Below, in pieces: positions 8,508-17,083 of a stretch of 64,000 bases of DNA (position 1 is the stretch's first letter; the number at the start of each line of letters is the position of its first letter). The stretch is taken from contig CP099863.1 of the NCBI GenBank assembly GCA_024134725.1, forward strand, positions 2,351,501-2,415,500, written 5' to 3'. The notes under the pieces were generated by a model that searched no databases, was not told the DNA's origin, and saw nothing but the letters and a program-made list of their open reading frames with translations. Position numbers and translations under genes: made by a program. This DNA is from Bacillus sp. 1780r2a1 (GTDB lineage: Bacteria; Bacillota; Bacilli; Bacillales; Bacillaceae_H).

Positions 8508-8531
8508 ACTTGCTATTTACGCTTAAACGCT

Positions 8532-8936
8532 TTATTCTTCAGGGATTTCATCAACCTCTTCAACTTTCACAATACCGTTTGTACTAAACTCTAAATCAAA
8601 GTATGCTTTGACGATATCACCTTTTTCAAGCCCTTTTGGCAGCGGTTCGTTTACCTTTGCTTCTAAAAATGAAATACCAGTACCTTCTTTTGTTGTTCCA
8701 TAGTAGCGTCCATCTTCTACTTTATCAATTGTAATATAGTAAACTCTGTATTTACGCTCTTCTTTATCACCTTTTATTTTTTCATTAACCGTTTCTTGCG
8801 CTGGCAATTTATCTAACGTTTCTTCAGCTTGCTTGGCAGTTGGCGTTGTTCCTCGATTCGTAAACTGTACGACAAGTAGGCCTAAACAAACCACAAGTAA
8901 AATAAGTAATATAATTTTCTTTACTCCTAAAGACAA
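8532..8936 (-). CDS. Hypothetical membrane-anchored protein, 134 aa
   Basis: An N-terminal hydrophobic helix (KIILLILLVVCLGLLVVQF) is followed by an acidic, soluble domain rich in predicted beta strands (YRVYYITIDKV, DIVKAYFDLEF), most likely facing outward. There is no lipobox Cys after the helix, so it is probably an uncleaved signal anchor. It ends in acidic EVDEIPEE. Family not recognised. It has its own terminator and stands alone. Confidence 0.75.
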   Translation of the reverse strand: MSLGVKKIILLILLVVCLGLLVVQFTNRGTTPTAKQAEETLDKLPAQETVNEKIKGDKEERKYRVYYITIDKVEDGRYYGTTKEGTGISFLEAKVNEPLPKGLEKGDIVKAYFDLEFSTNGIVKVEEVDEIPEE

Positions 8937-9288
8937 AATGTGTGCCTCCTTACACCTTTATGTATATCGTGATCATGTTGCACAAAAGTGATTATACACG
9001 ATAACGACTCAAAAATATGTGTAAAATTTGTAACATAATCAAAATATGAGAAAGTACCTATGTAAACACTTAACCATAGATTACCATAAAACTCCTGCTT
9101 AAAACGTACTATTTTGTTATTTTATCGTTGCTAATGCAAGGTTTTATAGTTATCTAACGTATCTAACTAAAATTATTGGATAAAGAAGGATTGTCTGGTT
9201 TTCTTGTCGAACCTATACATAAATTGTAATCATATTGTTACTTGACGTCACGTAATATGCTTTTTGAAGTGAAAAGGGAGGGACCGAA
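8937..9288. other. Divergent intergenic region
   Basis: About 350 AT-rich bases between two divergent hypothetical genes. It must hold both promoters, but I cannot place them with confidence. No RNA element was recognised. Confidence 0.4.
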
Positions 9289-9783
9289 ATGAACTTACTA
9301 ATCATCAGCTTTTTAGCAGCAGCTGTTCTTGCACTGCTAGCAAGCCTTTGGTTTCTAAAAACGAGCCCACGCTCCGATGACCAAAATGTTCATAAGCCTA
9401 TCGTTTCAGTTACTGGGCAAGTAAAATCAGCAGAAGGAATTGATCAGGTTGCTATTTCAAAAATTGAAATGTATGAAGAACATTTATTAATTAATCAAGT
9501 AGCCATGATTCCTCTTCAACGTATTCAGCGTGCTGAATTTGTCAAGCACGTCAAAAATGAAAAAGGCGCTAAAGGCTCACCTGTACAACGTTATTTTGGA
9601 GAACTGACAATCCATTTTACAGATAAAAATGGAGCGGAAGCGTCAATTGTTTGCAGCACGCCGAAAAAGAATCAGTTCCACCATATCTATCAATATGATG
9701 TAATGAAAAAAGCAGTTAACAAAGCGTTAGGTATTGAAGATTTACAAAATCATCTCGCATTCCGCGAGCCGTACGAACTATAA
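9289..9783 (+). CDS. Hypothetical membrane-anchored protein, 164 aa
   Basis: An N-terminal membrane helix (LLIISFLAAAVLALLASLWF) precedes a soluble domain with alternating strands (KIEMYEEHLLINQVAMIPLQ, ELTIHFTDKNGAEASIVC). Its layout suggests a PH-like or small beta-barrel sensor facing the cytoplasm, but this is weak. A GGGAGG site precedes the ATG. The family is not recognised. A 40-codon frame with an unusual start follows at 9872. Confidence 0.7.
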   Translation: MNLLIISFLAAAVLALLASLWFLKTSPRSDDQNVHKPIVSVTGQVKSAEGIDQVAISKIEMYEEHLLINQVAMIPLQRIQRAEFVKHVKNEKGAKGSPVQRYFGELTIHFTDKNGAEASIVCSTPKKNQFHHIYQYDVMKKAVNKALGIEDLQNHLAFREPYEL

Positions 9784-9871
9784 TCTGGTATTTTTTCCTA
9801 TTTGTATCATAAACCTCCTTTTATTGCACAAGCTATATCCTATACATACCCAAACCAAGGAGGTTTTCACC

Positions 9872-9994
9872 ATCGATCTAATTCAATTCCTAAAGTACTT
9901 TTGTTCCTTCGCCGGAGCAGGATGCTTAGCCTTTACGTATTATCATATGTTTAAAGGAAATAAAAAAGAAGACAAAGAAAGCAGTACGGATTGA
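9872..9994 (+). CDS. Possible 40-aa membrane peptide with a non-standard ATC start
   Basis: A perfect AAGGAGG lies 8 bases before an ATC codon that opens a 40-residue frame (DLIQFLKYFCSFAGAGCLAF then TYYHMFKG and an acidic/basic tail). It has one membrane helix and ends exactly inside a strong terminator. No ATG, GTG or TTG occurs at a usable distance from this ribosome binding site. Either translation initiates at ATC, or an ATG to ATC change has silenced the gene. The site, frame and terminator all argue for a real gene. Confidence 0.45.
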   Translation: MDLIQFLKYFCSFAGAGCLAFTYYHMFKGNKKEDKESSTD

Positions 9995-10008
9995 GTACTG
10001 CTTTTTTT
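9981..10008 (+). terminator. Terminator of the small membrane peptide gene
   Basis: GCAGTAC/GTACTGC stem with a 7-base loop followed by seven T residues. The TGA stop lies in the loop. Confidence 0.9.
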
Positions 10009-10071
10009 CGATTATTCATTTGTTTAAGTATGGTAGAATAAATATACCCTACACTGAACGGAGCGCTGCAA

Positions 10072-10638
10072 ATGGATATTTATGATTATTTAGACCTACT
10101 GCAAAAAGATATACAGGCTTTCCCTATAGAGGAAATTGAACAGCGTTATTTTGACATTTGTACACAGCTTTGCGGAACTGATCTTGTAAAAGCTATTCAG
10201 TTCGTTTCGCTAAAAGACTACCAACAGTCACTACAAGATCTCTTGACTCAAGGTTTAACAACTGCACATTCTGCAAGTGCCAAAGCCATTTACTTTGAAT
10301 ACGATTTAGATAATAATTGGAACAGTACGCTTTTTATCTTTGAAAATTACAGTCCACTTGAAGAAGATGATGATGAGTGGGCATGCGAGTGGATTGATGA
10401 AATAAATGGACCAAGCCTAGAGTCGTTTGGCAAACTATACGAATCTCATGGCTTCGACGATACAAACGAAGCCATAGGCTCCACACTTTATCTCGTTGTA
10501 CGGACAGTGTTAGCATACATGAGAGCATACCATGAGGTGAATGCTTCGGCTATAGTGAACGTTTGTATTGGATTTCATGATCAAGATCCGGTGATGAGAA
10601 TTAATGAAGCTGGCGTTTTATACTATGAATCATTATGA
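10072..10638 (+). CDS. Hypothetical acidic cytoplasmic protein, 188 aa
   Basis: An acidic, soluble 188-residue protein with an aspartate/glutamate run (LEEDDDEWACEWIDEINGPS). It has no signal or membrane helix. The acidic composition and all-in-one small size resemble SUKH/Imm-type immunity or stress proteins, but no toxin gene is nearby and I do not recognise a defined family. The next gene overlaps its 3' end, so the two are probably co-expressed and may act together. Confidence 0.65.
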   Translation: MDIYDYLDLLQKDIQAFPIEEIEQRYFDICTQLCGTDLVKAIQFVSLKDYQQSLQDLLTQGLTTAHSASAKAIYFEYDLDNNWNSTLFIFENYSPLEEDDDEWACEWIDEINGPSLESFGKLYESHGFDDTNEAIGSTLYLVVRTVLAYMRAYHEVNASAIVNVCIGFHDQDPVMRINEAGVLYYESL

Positions 10639-10924
10639 GTTTTCATCTCAAAATTTACATATTCTTATTACGCTTGCTATAAATCAAAAAATTCCCCATA
10701 AAGCGTTGGTCGATTGGTGCTCTTTCTACATATATGAAGCAGATAAAGAGGATGATCAAGTTCTATTGTTAGATGATAAAGCAAGAACTGTAATGCTAGA
10801 TATAGACGCTCAGTGGGAGTTGTTTCTCACAAATACATTCACGGTATCTGAGTTACAAACTCTTAACTTAGACTTGATTAAACTGCCAGTTCAATGGCTA
10901 GAAGACTGGCTAGAAAAGCTTTAA
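10625..10924 (+). CDS. Hypothetical small protein overlapping the previous gene
   Basis: A 99-residue, helical, acidic protein starting at the ATG of MNHYEFSSQ, overlapping the previous gene by 14 bases; an in-frame ATG at 10604 is an alternative. There is no strong ribosome binding site for either, which points to translational coupling. It contains aromatic/acidic patches (WCSFYIYEADKEDDQVLLL) and ends QWLEDWLEKL. Family unknown. It is followed by a strong terminator shared with the converging aminopeptidase gene. Confidence 0.65.
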   Translation: MNHYEFSSQNLHILITLAINQKIPHKALVDWCSFYIYEADKEDDQVLLLDDKARTVMLDIDAQWELFLTNTFTVSELQTLNLDLIKLPVQWLEDWLEKL

Positions 10925-10944
10925 TTTGTCTAGTATACCAAAAC

Positions 10945-10973
10945 AAAACCACACCTATAAACGGTGTGGTTTT
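10945..10973. terminator. Bidirectional terminator
   Basis: AAAACCACACC/GGTGTGGTTTT, an 11-bp perfect stem followed by GTTTTT on the plus strand and GTTTTGG on the minus strand. It separates the converging small gene and the aminopeptidase gene. Confidence 0.88.
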
Positions 10974-10980
10974 GTTTTTA

Positions 10981-12213
10981 TTAAAACGCCCAGTTCCCTT
11001 TTCTAAACACAGGCTCGCTTGTACCGTCGGCTTTGATGCCGTCGATGTCCATTTCAGCTGAGCCAATCATGAAGTCAACGTGGGTGATGCTGTCGTTTGC
11101 TCCATTTTCAGCTAGTTCGTCTTTTGACATCTTTTTCCCGCCTTCTAAGCAGAAGGAATAAGCACTGCCGATTGCCAGATGGTTGGATGCATTTTCATCA
11201 AACAATGTGTTGTAGAAGATAATATCTGATTGCGAAATTGGTGAGTTATGTGGCACTAGCGCTACTTCACCTAGATATTTTGCTCCTTCATCTGTATCAA
11301 TAAGCTGTTTAAGCGTTTCTTCTCCGTGCTCTGCTTTAACACCTGTAATTTTACCGTTCTCAAACGTGAGGGTAAAGTTCTCAATAAGATTACCTGCATA
11401 GCTCAGTGGCTTTGTGCTTGTCACTTGACCGTTCACGCCGTCTTTTTTTGGAACAGTGAATACTTCTTCTGTCGGCATATTTGCCATAAAGTCATGTCCC
11501 TTTTCGTTTACGCTGCCTGCACCTACCCAAATGTGCTTTTCAGGTAGCTCAATTGTTAAATCTGTACCCGGTGCTTTATAGTGTAATTTTGCAAAGTGCT
11601 TTTCGTTTAGAATATCTACTTTTTCATGTAGATTATCGTTATGCTTTGTCCAAGCTGCTACTGGGTTTTCTTGATCCACACGTACTGCTTTAAAAATAGC
11701 TTCCCATAGCTTTTCTTCTTGCTGATCTTCGGGTGCGTCTGGGAATACCTTTGCTGCCCATTCTTTTGATGGTACTGCTACAATTGACCAGCTAATTTTG
11801 TCAGACTGAATAGCTTCTCTGAACTTTTTCATCGCTTGACCACTCACGCGTTGGAACGTTGCAATACGCTTCCCATCAACGCCTTTTAATAGATCTGGAC
11901 TGCTTGAAATAACGGATAAAACCGCTCCACCGTTTTCTACAAGTGCTTCGCGTTCTTGAACTCGCCATGCTGGAAATTCTTCAAAAACTTCATCAGCTGC
12001 TTTTTCATACTTTAAGCGAACAAGATAGTCATCTTTAAAATCAACGTCTACTGATTTTGCACCAGCTTCGTACGCTTTTTTAGCAATTTCACGTACGAAC
12101 GATGCTGAAGCAACGTCAGCAGAAATATGTAAAACTTGCCCTGGTTGAATATTAACGCCAACCTTAACCGCTAGCTCAGCGTATTTTTCAATATTACGTT
12201 CAAAATTTAACAT
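10981..12213 (-). CDS. ampS: M29 family aminopeptidase
   Basis: A 410-residue metallo-aminopeptidase of the thermophilic aminopeptidase (M29) family. The N-terminal region begins NIEKYAELAVKVGVNIQPGQ. The catalytic C-terminal half has the di-metal ligand segments VFTVPKKDGVNGQVTSTKPL, ASNHLAIGSAYSFC and ITHVDFMIGS. Such enzymes remove N-terminal residues from peptides in the cytoplasm and are standalone genes in Bacillus. Length matches the family (about 410). The start codon directly follows a GGGGA site. Confidence 0.93.
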   Translation of the reverse strand: MLNFERNIEKYAELAVKVGVNIQPGQVLHISADVASASFVREIAKKAYEAGAKSVDVDFKDDYLVRLKYEKAADEVFEEFPAWRVQEREALVENGGAVLSVISSSPDLLKGVDGKRIATFQRVSGQAMKKFREAIQSDKISWSIVAVPSKEWAAKVFPDAPEDQQEEKLWEAIFKAVRVDQENPVAAWTKHNDNLHEKVDILNEKHFAKLHYKAPGTDLTIELPEKHIWVGAGSVNEKGHDFMANMPTEEVFTVPKKDGVNGQVTSTKPLSYAGNLIENFTLTFENGKITGVKAEHGEETLKQLIDTDEGAKYLGEVALVPHNSPISQSDIIFYNTLFDENASNHLAIGSAYSFCLEGGKKMSKDELAENGANDSITHVDFMIGSAEMDIDGIKADGTSEPVFRKGNWAF

Positions 12214-12322
12214 AATCTGTCCCCTTTACTAAAAAATTCTTCCACTATTATTTTAGCATAAACGAAGAGCGCAATGATAATATTTACGTTGTTAGTTTAC
12301 ATAATAAAATTACAGAAAATAA

Positions 12323-12351
12323 AAAAACCTAATCACACCGATTAGGTTTTT
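12323..12351 (-). terminator. Terminator of the AmiS/UreI gene
   Basis: AAAAACCTAATC/GATTAGGTTTTT, a 12-bp perfect stem with loop ACACC, four bases beyond the TAA stop. Confidence 0.88.
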
Positions 12352-12354
12352 TTA

Positions 12355-12966
12355 TTATTTCATGAGCACGCGTCGCTCGTTAAAGAAGAGCTTATAGCCT
12401 AGGTAGATAAAATATAAAATAGAAGCCGAAAGCACAGCAATCCACATGTAATAGAGACCTTCTGCTCCCCATACGCCTGTTAAGTTGAAGAGTGCCGGGA
12501 TCGTAAGCGTAACCCACGACTGAACAACGGCAACTTTTCCCACATATTCTGTAATATCTCGCTCCTGCGTGTTGATAAAGTAAAATAAAAACCAAAGAAA
12601 TGCCCACAGCAACCAAGTTAAGCCGTTTACAACGTCGCCATACCTTGTAAAGGCGATTGTCATATAAACAAGCGCTAAAATCGATACCCAAAGCGAATAA
12701 TAGCCAAGGCCTGTACCTTCCATTCCTTTGATAACGGTTACACCAACGTACAAATACGTTAAGCCAAATAAGAAAATAGCGGCTTTTTCGTAAAGCACCC
12801 AGTTTGTTTGATCTGAAACAATAATTAAATAAAACGGCGCAATCATTTGAAAGACGCCGACAAACAGGTTAAAAACCCCGACGTTTTTGTCGTTTGCTTT
12901 TCCTAAAAGCATCAGTCCGTTTAAAAAAAGCGCGGCTCCTGATAGTAATAATCCAATGCTGTCCAT
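12355..12966 (-). CDS. AmiS/UreI family transporter
   Basis: A 203-residue protein with six or seven membrane helices and the family signatures LFLNGLMLLGK, FNLFVGVFQM and LTWLLWAFLWFLFYF. AmiS/UreI proteins are proton-gated urea or short-chain amide channels of the inner membrane, normally encoded next to urease or amidase genes. Neither is present here, so the substrate is open; the gene stands alone with its own terminator. Confidence 0.88.
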   Translation of the reverse strand: MDSIGLLLSGAALFLNGLMLLGKANDKNVGVFNLFVGVFQMIAPFYLIIVSDQTNWVLYEKAAIFLFGLTYLYVGVTVIKGMEGTGLGYYSLWVSILALVYMTIAFTRYGDVVNGLTWLLWAFLWFLFYFINTQERDITEYVGKVAVVQSWVTLTIPALFNLTGVWGAEGLYYMWIAVLSASILYFIYLGYKLFFNERRVLMK

Positions 12967-13049
12967 GTTATCGTAAAGAATACTAGATTCTTTACTACCT
13001 CCTTTACATGTGCTCGAAGTATTGTATGGTTCTTATCTTTCCACAAAAG

Positions 13050-13086
13050 AAAAAAGCAATCCTGCCCGCAGCAGAAATGCTTTTTT
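13050..13086 (-). terminator. Terminator of the nucleoside operon
   Basis: AAAAAAGCA and TGCTTTTTT arms with an inner CTGC/GCAG stem; it lies just downstream of nupC on the minus strand. Confidence 0.75.
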
Positions 13087-13100
13087 CTTCTTCATTTGTT

Positions 13101-14282
13101 TTATAAAATAAAGCTTACAATAATAGCTGATAATACACTTACTAACGTTGCACCGTACAATAAGCGTAAACCAAAGCGAGCCACCGTGTTTCCTTGTTTT
13201 TCACTTAAGCCTTTAACAGCTCCAGAAATAATACCGATTGAAGAGAAGTTTGCGAATGATACTAAGAATACTGAGACAATCCCTAGCGTACGCTCACTAA
13301 ACTGTCCAGACATATCTGCTAAGTTCATCATTGCTACAAACTCGTTCGTTACAAGCTTTGTTGCCATAATTCCACCAGCAGCTACCACTTCTGAACCTGG
13401 AATACCCATAATAAACGCAAATGGTGCGAACACATAGCCAAGAATTTCTTGGAATGAAATTCCGATTACCATTTCAAAAACGTTGTTAATGGCTGCGATT
13501 AGGGCAACGAAGCCAATAAGCATTGCTCCTACAATGATGGCTACTTTAAATCCATCCATGATATATTCGCCAATCATTTCAAAGAACGTTTGTTTTTCTT
13601 CATCTTGCACTTCTAAAATATCTTCATCTGCGCTTACTGTATACGGATTAATAATGGACGCGATGATAAAACCACCAAATAAGTTGATAACGATTGCTGT
13701 TACTACGTATTTCGGCTCAATCATCGTCATATAAGCACCAACAATTGACATGGACACCGTTGACATTGCGGACGCACATAACGTATATAAGCGGTTTGGT
13801 GGTAATTTATCCAGCTGTTTCTTTACTGTGATAAAAACCTCTGATTGACCTACAATGGCAGAAGCTACTGCATTGTAAGATTCCAATCTTCCCATCCCAT
13901 TAATTTTACTTAACACAAGACCAATACCTTTCATGATAAAAGGTAAAATCTTAAAGTGCTGTAGAATCCCAATTAATACCGAGATAAATACGATTGGAAG
14001 CAGAACCGTTAAGAAAAATGGCGCCGTTCCTTCGTTCGCTAAGCCACCAAATACAAATTCAATTCCTTCAGCAGCATATTCCAATAATTTATTAAACGTT
14101 GTTGCAATGGCATCAATGATGATAAAACCAAACTTTGTGTTTAATAGAAGCATTGAAAGTAGTAGCTGAAGTACAACCATAATAAGGATTGGCTTATACT
14201 TAATCCCTTTTTTATTGTTACTTGCTAAAAATGCTAAACCAAACACAATTAATAACCCTAGTATTCCAATTAAGTATTGCAT
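13101..14282 (-). CDS. nupC: Concentrative nucleoside transporter NupC
   Basis: A 393-residue CNT-family cation/nucleoside symporter. Recognisable segments are the N-terminal helix pair, FITVKKQLDKLPPNRLYTLC, the SAMSTVSMSIVGAYMTMI core hairpin, and the C-terminal NFSSIGIISGAVKGLSEKQG region that lines the substrate site. It brings in pyrimidine (and other) nucleosides that the enzymes encoded upstream (Cdd, Pdp, DeoC) break down. It is the last gene of the block and ends at a terminator. Confidence 0.95.
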   Translation of the reverse strand: MQYLIGILGLLIVFGLAFLASNNKKGIKYKPILIMVVLQLLLSMLLLNTKFGFIIIDAIATTFNKLLEYAAEGIEFVFGGLANEGTAPFFLTVLLPIVFISVLIGILQHFKILPFIMKGIGLVLSKINGMGRLESYNAVASAIVGQSEVFITVKKQLDKLPPNRLYTLCASAMSTVSMSIVGAYMTMIEPKYVVTAIVINLFGGFIIASIINPYTVSADEDILEVQDEEKQTFFEMIGEYIMDGFKVAIIVGAMLIGFVALIAAINNVFEMVIGISFQEILGYVFAPFAFIMGIPGSEVVAAGGIMATKLVTNEFVAMMNLADMSGQFSERTLGIVSVFLVSFANFSSIGIISGAVKGLSEKQGNTVARFGLRLLYGATLVSVLSAIIVSFIL

Positions 14283-14381
14283 GTAATAGACTCCCCACTA
14301 GTTGTATAAATTCCCATTTAAATCCTACTTATATAGGCCTTAAACAGCTGCTGCCGAGAGCGTTTTTTTCAAAACAATTCT

Positions 14382-14783
<402 letters not shown>

Positions 14784-14811
14784 TCATTCATCATCCTTTT
14801 TCATGGTTTAA

Positions 14812-14844
14812 AGCAGGCTAGCTCAGTATATGAGCTAACCTGCT
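14812..14844 (-). promoter_or_regulatory. Long intercistronic hairpin between deoC and cdd
   Basis: A 14-bp stem with one mismatch (AGCAGG-c-TAGCTCA pairing with TGAGCTA-a-CCTGCT, loop GTATA). On the minus strand it is followed only by TTTAAA, so it is a partial terminator or an mRNA stability/processing element rather than a full stop. Confidence 0.6.
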
Positions 14845-14871
14845 AGACATTCTCTTTAGATTGTAATTGAA

Positions 14872-15546
14872 TTAGTATGAGCTGTTGCTAATTTCGCCCT
14901 TAGCAATTGATACGCCAGAGCTTGCCCCAATACGCGTAGCACCTGCTTCAATCATCGCTTTAGCGTCTTCTAATCCTCGTACCCCACCAGATGCTTTTAC
15001 GCCAAGGTCTGGTCCAACTGTTTTTCTCATTAACGCGATGTCTTCAACCGTTGCGCCACCTGTTGAAAATCCAGTAGATGTTTTAACAAAGTCTGCACCT
15101 GCTTTAACAGATAGTTCACAAGCTTTTACTTTTTCTTCATCTGTTAATAGACATGTTTCAATGATTACTTTCACTAATGCTTTGCCTTTTGCAGCATCAA
15201 CAACAGCTTTAATATCGCGCTCTACTAGCTCGTAGTTTTTGTCTTTTAACGCACCGATATTAATAACCATATCAACTTCGTCTGCACCGTTTTCAATTGC
15301 ATTTGTTGTTTCGAATGCTTTTACTTCTGGTGTGTTTGCTCCTAGTGGGAAACCAATTACTGTACATACTTTTACTGCTTGTGCATCGCGTAATAACTCA
15401 GCAGCTTTTTTAACCCACGTTGGATTCACACATACTGATGCAAATGAATACTCTTTTGCTTCTTGTGCAAGTACTGTAATTTGCTCTTCTGTTGCGTTAG
15501 CTTTTAATAAAGTGTGGTCAATCATTTTTGTAATTTCGTTGCTCAT
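14872..15546 (-). CDS. deoC: Deoxyribose-phosphate aldolase
   Basis: A 224-residue class I aldolase that cleaves 2-deoxyribose 5-phosphate to glyceraldehyde 3-phosphate and acetaldehyde. The Schiff-base lysine lies in [16 protein letters not shown], the second active-site lysine in [11 protein letters not shown], and the N-terminal IDHTLLKA motif is present. Length equals the family norm (about 220). It follows pdp in the operon. Confidence 0.97.
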   Translation of the reverse strand: MSNEITKMIDHTLLKANATEEQITVLAQEAKEYSFASVCVNPTWVKKAAELLRDAQAVKVCTVIGFPLGANTPEVKAFETTNAIENGADEVDMVINIGALKDKNYELVERDIKAVVDAAKGKALVKVIIETCLLTDEEKVKACELSVKAGADFVKTSTGFSTGGATVEDIALMRKTVGPDLGVKASGGVRGLEDAKAMIEAGATRIGASSGVSIAKGEISNSSY

Positions 15547-15659
15547 GTTTAATTCTTCCTTTCAATCCTCTTATAAAGTGAAATTTCAATCTGTAGAAAT
15601 CTTGTTACTCTTCTACTGAATACCTAGTTGAACCATTGTGGCCTTTAGGCGCACTAGAA

Positions 15660-16961
15660 TTAATGAATTTCTTTATAGATGAGCGTTGGTGCATTTACTT
15701 GTTCAGATACAATTGTATAAGAATCGTAAATAACATTCATTACTTCATCCACGTTTTCAGAGTTGCTATGAATTGTTACAAGCGCATCGCCCTTCTTAAC
15801 AGCATCTCCTACTTTTTTGTGCAATACTACACCAACAGCTAAATCAATGACTGATTCTTTTGTTGCGCGACCTGCACCAAGCTTCATTGCTGCTACGCCG
15901 ATTTGCTCAGCAACAATTTCTGCTACATAGCCATCTGCTTTTGCTGGAACCGAAATTTTATAAGAAGCATCTGGAAGCTGTGATGGATCATCGACTACGG
16001 ATGCATCTCCACCCTGTGCTTCAAGGAATGTTTTAAATGTTGCAAGTGCTTGTCCGTTATCAATCACTTCTATTAATAGCGCACGCGCCTCTTCAAGGCT
16101 GCTTGCTTTCTTTGCAAGCATAACCATATGACTACCTAACGTCAAGCATAATTCTGTTAAATCCTCCGGCCCTTCTCCTTTTAACGTATCGATTGCTTCT
16201 TTCACTTCTAGCGCGTTTCCAACCGCAAATCCAAGCGGTTGACTCATATCAGAAATGATAGCTTTTGTGTTTCGTCCAACACCTTTTCCGATTTCAACCA
16301 TTGCTTGTGCTAATGCTTCTGCATCTTTTAAGTCTTTCATAAACGCACCGTTTCCAGTCTTAACATCTAAACAAATTGCATCTGCACCCGCTGCAATCTT
16401 CTTACTCATAATTGAGCTTGCAATCAGTGGAATTGAATCAACCGTTGCCGTTACGTCACGTAGTGCGTATAGGCTTTTATCCGCTGGTGTTAAGTCACCA
16501 CTTTGCCCAATAACTGCTAGTTTATTGGTATTTACCAAGCGAATGAATTCATCATTCGTAATTTCAACGTGAAACCCTGGCACAGCTTCCAGCTTATCAA
16601 TTGTTCCACCCGTGTGACCAAGACCGCGACCTGACATCTTAGCAACCGGTACGCCTACGGCTGCGACAAGTGGACCAAGTACAAGCGTTGTTGTATCTCC
16701 TACGCCTCCTGTACTGTGCTTATCTACTTTAATACCTTCAATGTCACTTAGATCAATTTGATCACCTGAGTTTACCATCGCTGTTGTTAAATGAACGCGT
16801 TCTTCCTGCGTCATATCTTGAAAGTAAATTGCCATTGCTAGTGCGGACATCTGATAGTCAGGCAAGTTACCATTTGTATATTCAGAAATAATGAAGTCAA
16901 TTTCACTTTTTGTTAATTCTAAGCCATTTCGCTTTTTTTCAATTAAATCTACAACTCTCAT
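15660..16961 (-). CDS. pdp: Pyrimidine-nucleoside phosphorylase
   Basis: A 433-residue member of the thymidine/pyrimidine-nucleoside phosphorylase family with the signature [18 protein letters not shown], the phosphate-binding [13 protein letters not shown], and the glycosyl-anchoring [20 protein letters not shown]. It splits uridine, thymidine and deoxyuridine with phosphate. Its start follows a GGGAGG site. It is the first structural gene after deoR and is preceded by the operator-promoter-cre region at 16996-17080. Confidence 0.97.
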   Translation of the reverse strand: MRVVDLIEKKRNGLELTKSEIDFIISEYTNGNLPDYQMSALAMAIYFQDMTQEERVHLTTAMVNSGDQIDLSDIEGIKVDKHSTGGVGDTTTLVLGPLVAAVGVPVAKMSGRGLGHTGGTIDKLEAVPGFHVEITNDEFIRLVNTNKLAVIGQSGDLTPADKSLYALRDVTATVDSIPLIASSIMSKKIAAGADAICLDVKTGNGAFMKDLKDAEALAQAMVEIGKGVGRNTKAIISDMSQPLGFAVGNALEVKEAIDTLKGEGPEDLTELCLTLGSHMVMLAKKASSLEEARALLIEVIDNGQALATFKTFLEAQGGDASVVDDPSQLPDASYKISVPAKADGYVAEIVAEQIGVAAMKLGAGRATKESVIDLAVGVVLHKKVGDAVKKGDALVTIHSNSENVDEVMNVIYDSYTIVSEQVNAPTLIYKEIH

Positions 16962-16995
16962 TGATATGGCCTCCCTATGCGCTTTCTTTTCATGA

Positions 16996-17010
16996 TTGTA
17001 ACGCTTTCAA
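16996..17010 (-). promoter_or_regulatory. cre-like site downstream of the deo promoter
   Basis: The minus strand reads TTGAAAGCGTTACAA, which fits the CcpA cre consensus WTGNAANCGNWNNCW with one mismatch. It sits just past the -10 of the pdp promoter, where CcpA would act as a roadblock, consistent with known catabolite repression of deo genes in Bacillus. Confidence 0.5.
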
Positions 17011-17013
17011 CAT

Positions 17014-17043
17014 CTTATATCTTCACTATATCTTAACCTTGAA
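17014..17043 (-). promoter_or_regulatory. pdp-deoC-cdd-nupC promoter
   Basis: On the minus strand, TTCAAG, an 18-base spacer and TATAAG. The -35 lies inside the downstream arm of the large palindrome at 17035-17080, so bound DeoR would occlude polymerase. Confidence 0.6.
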
Positions 17044-17080
17044 CAAATGTAAATATTTATTTTTACATTTGTTCAAGGTT
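17035..17080. promoter_or_regulatory. DeoR operator, 19-bp perfect inverted repeat
   Basis: Perfect 19-base arms (AACCTTGAACAAATGTAAA and its complement) around an 8-base centre, in the gap between deoR and pdp. On the minus strand no T-run follows, so it is not a terminator for deoR. The half-site TGAACA recurs twice in the deoR promoter, which supports an operator role. Confidence 0.7.
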
Positions 17081-17083
17081 TTT

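Noticed and set aside
17035-17080. Terminator of deoR
   Set aside because: On the minus strand the palindrome is followed by AAGATATAG rather than a T-run; the T-run is on the other side. An operator fits better.
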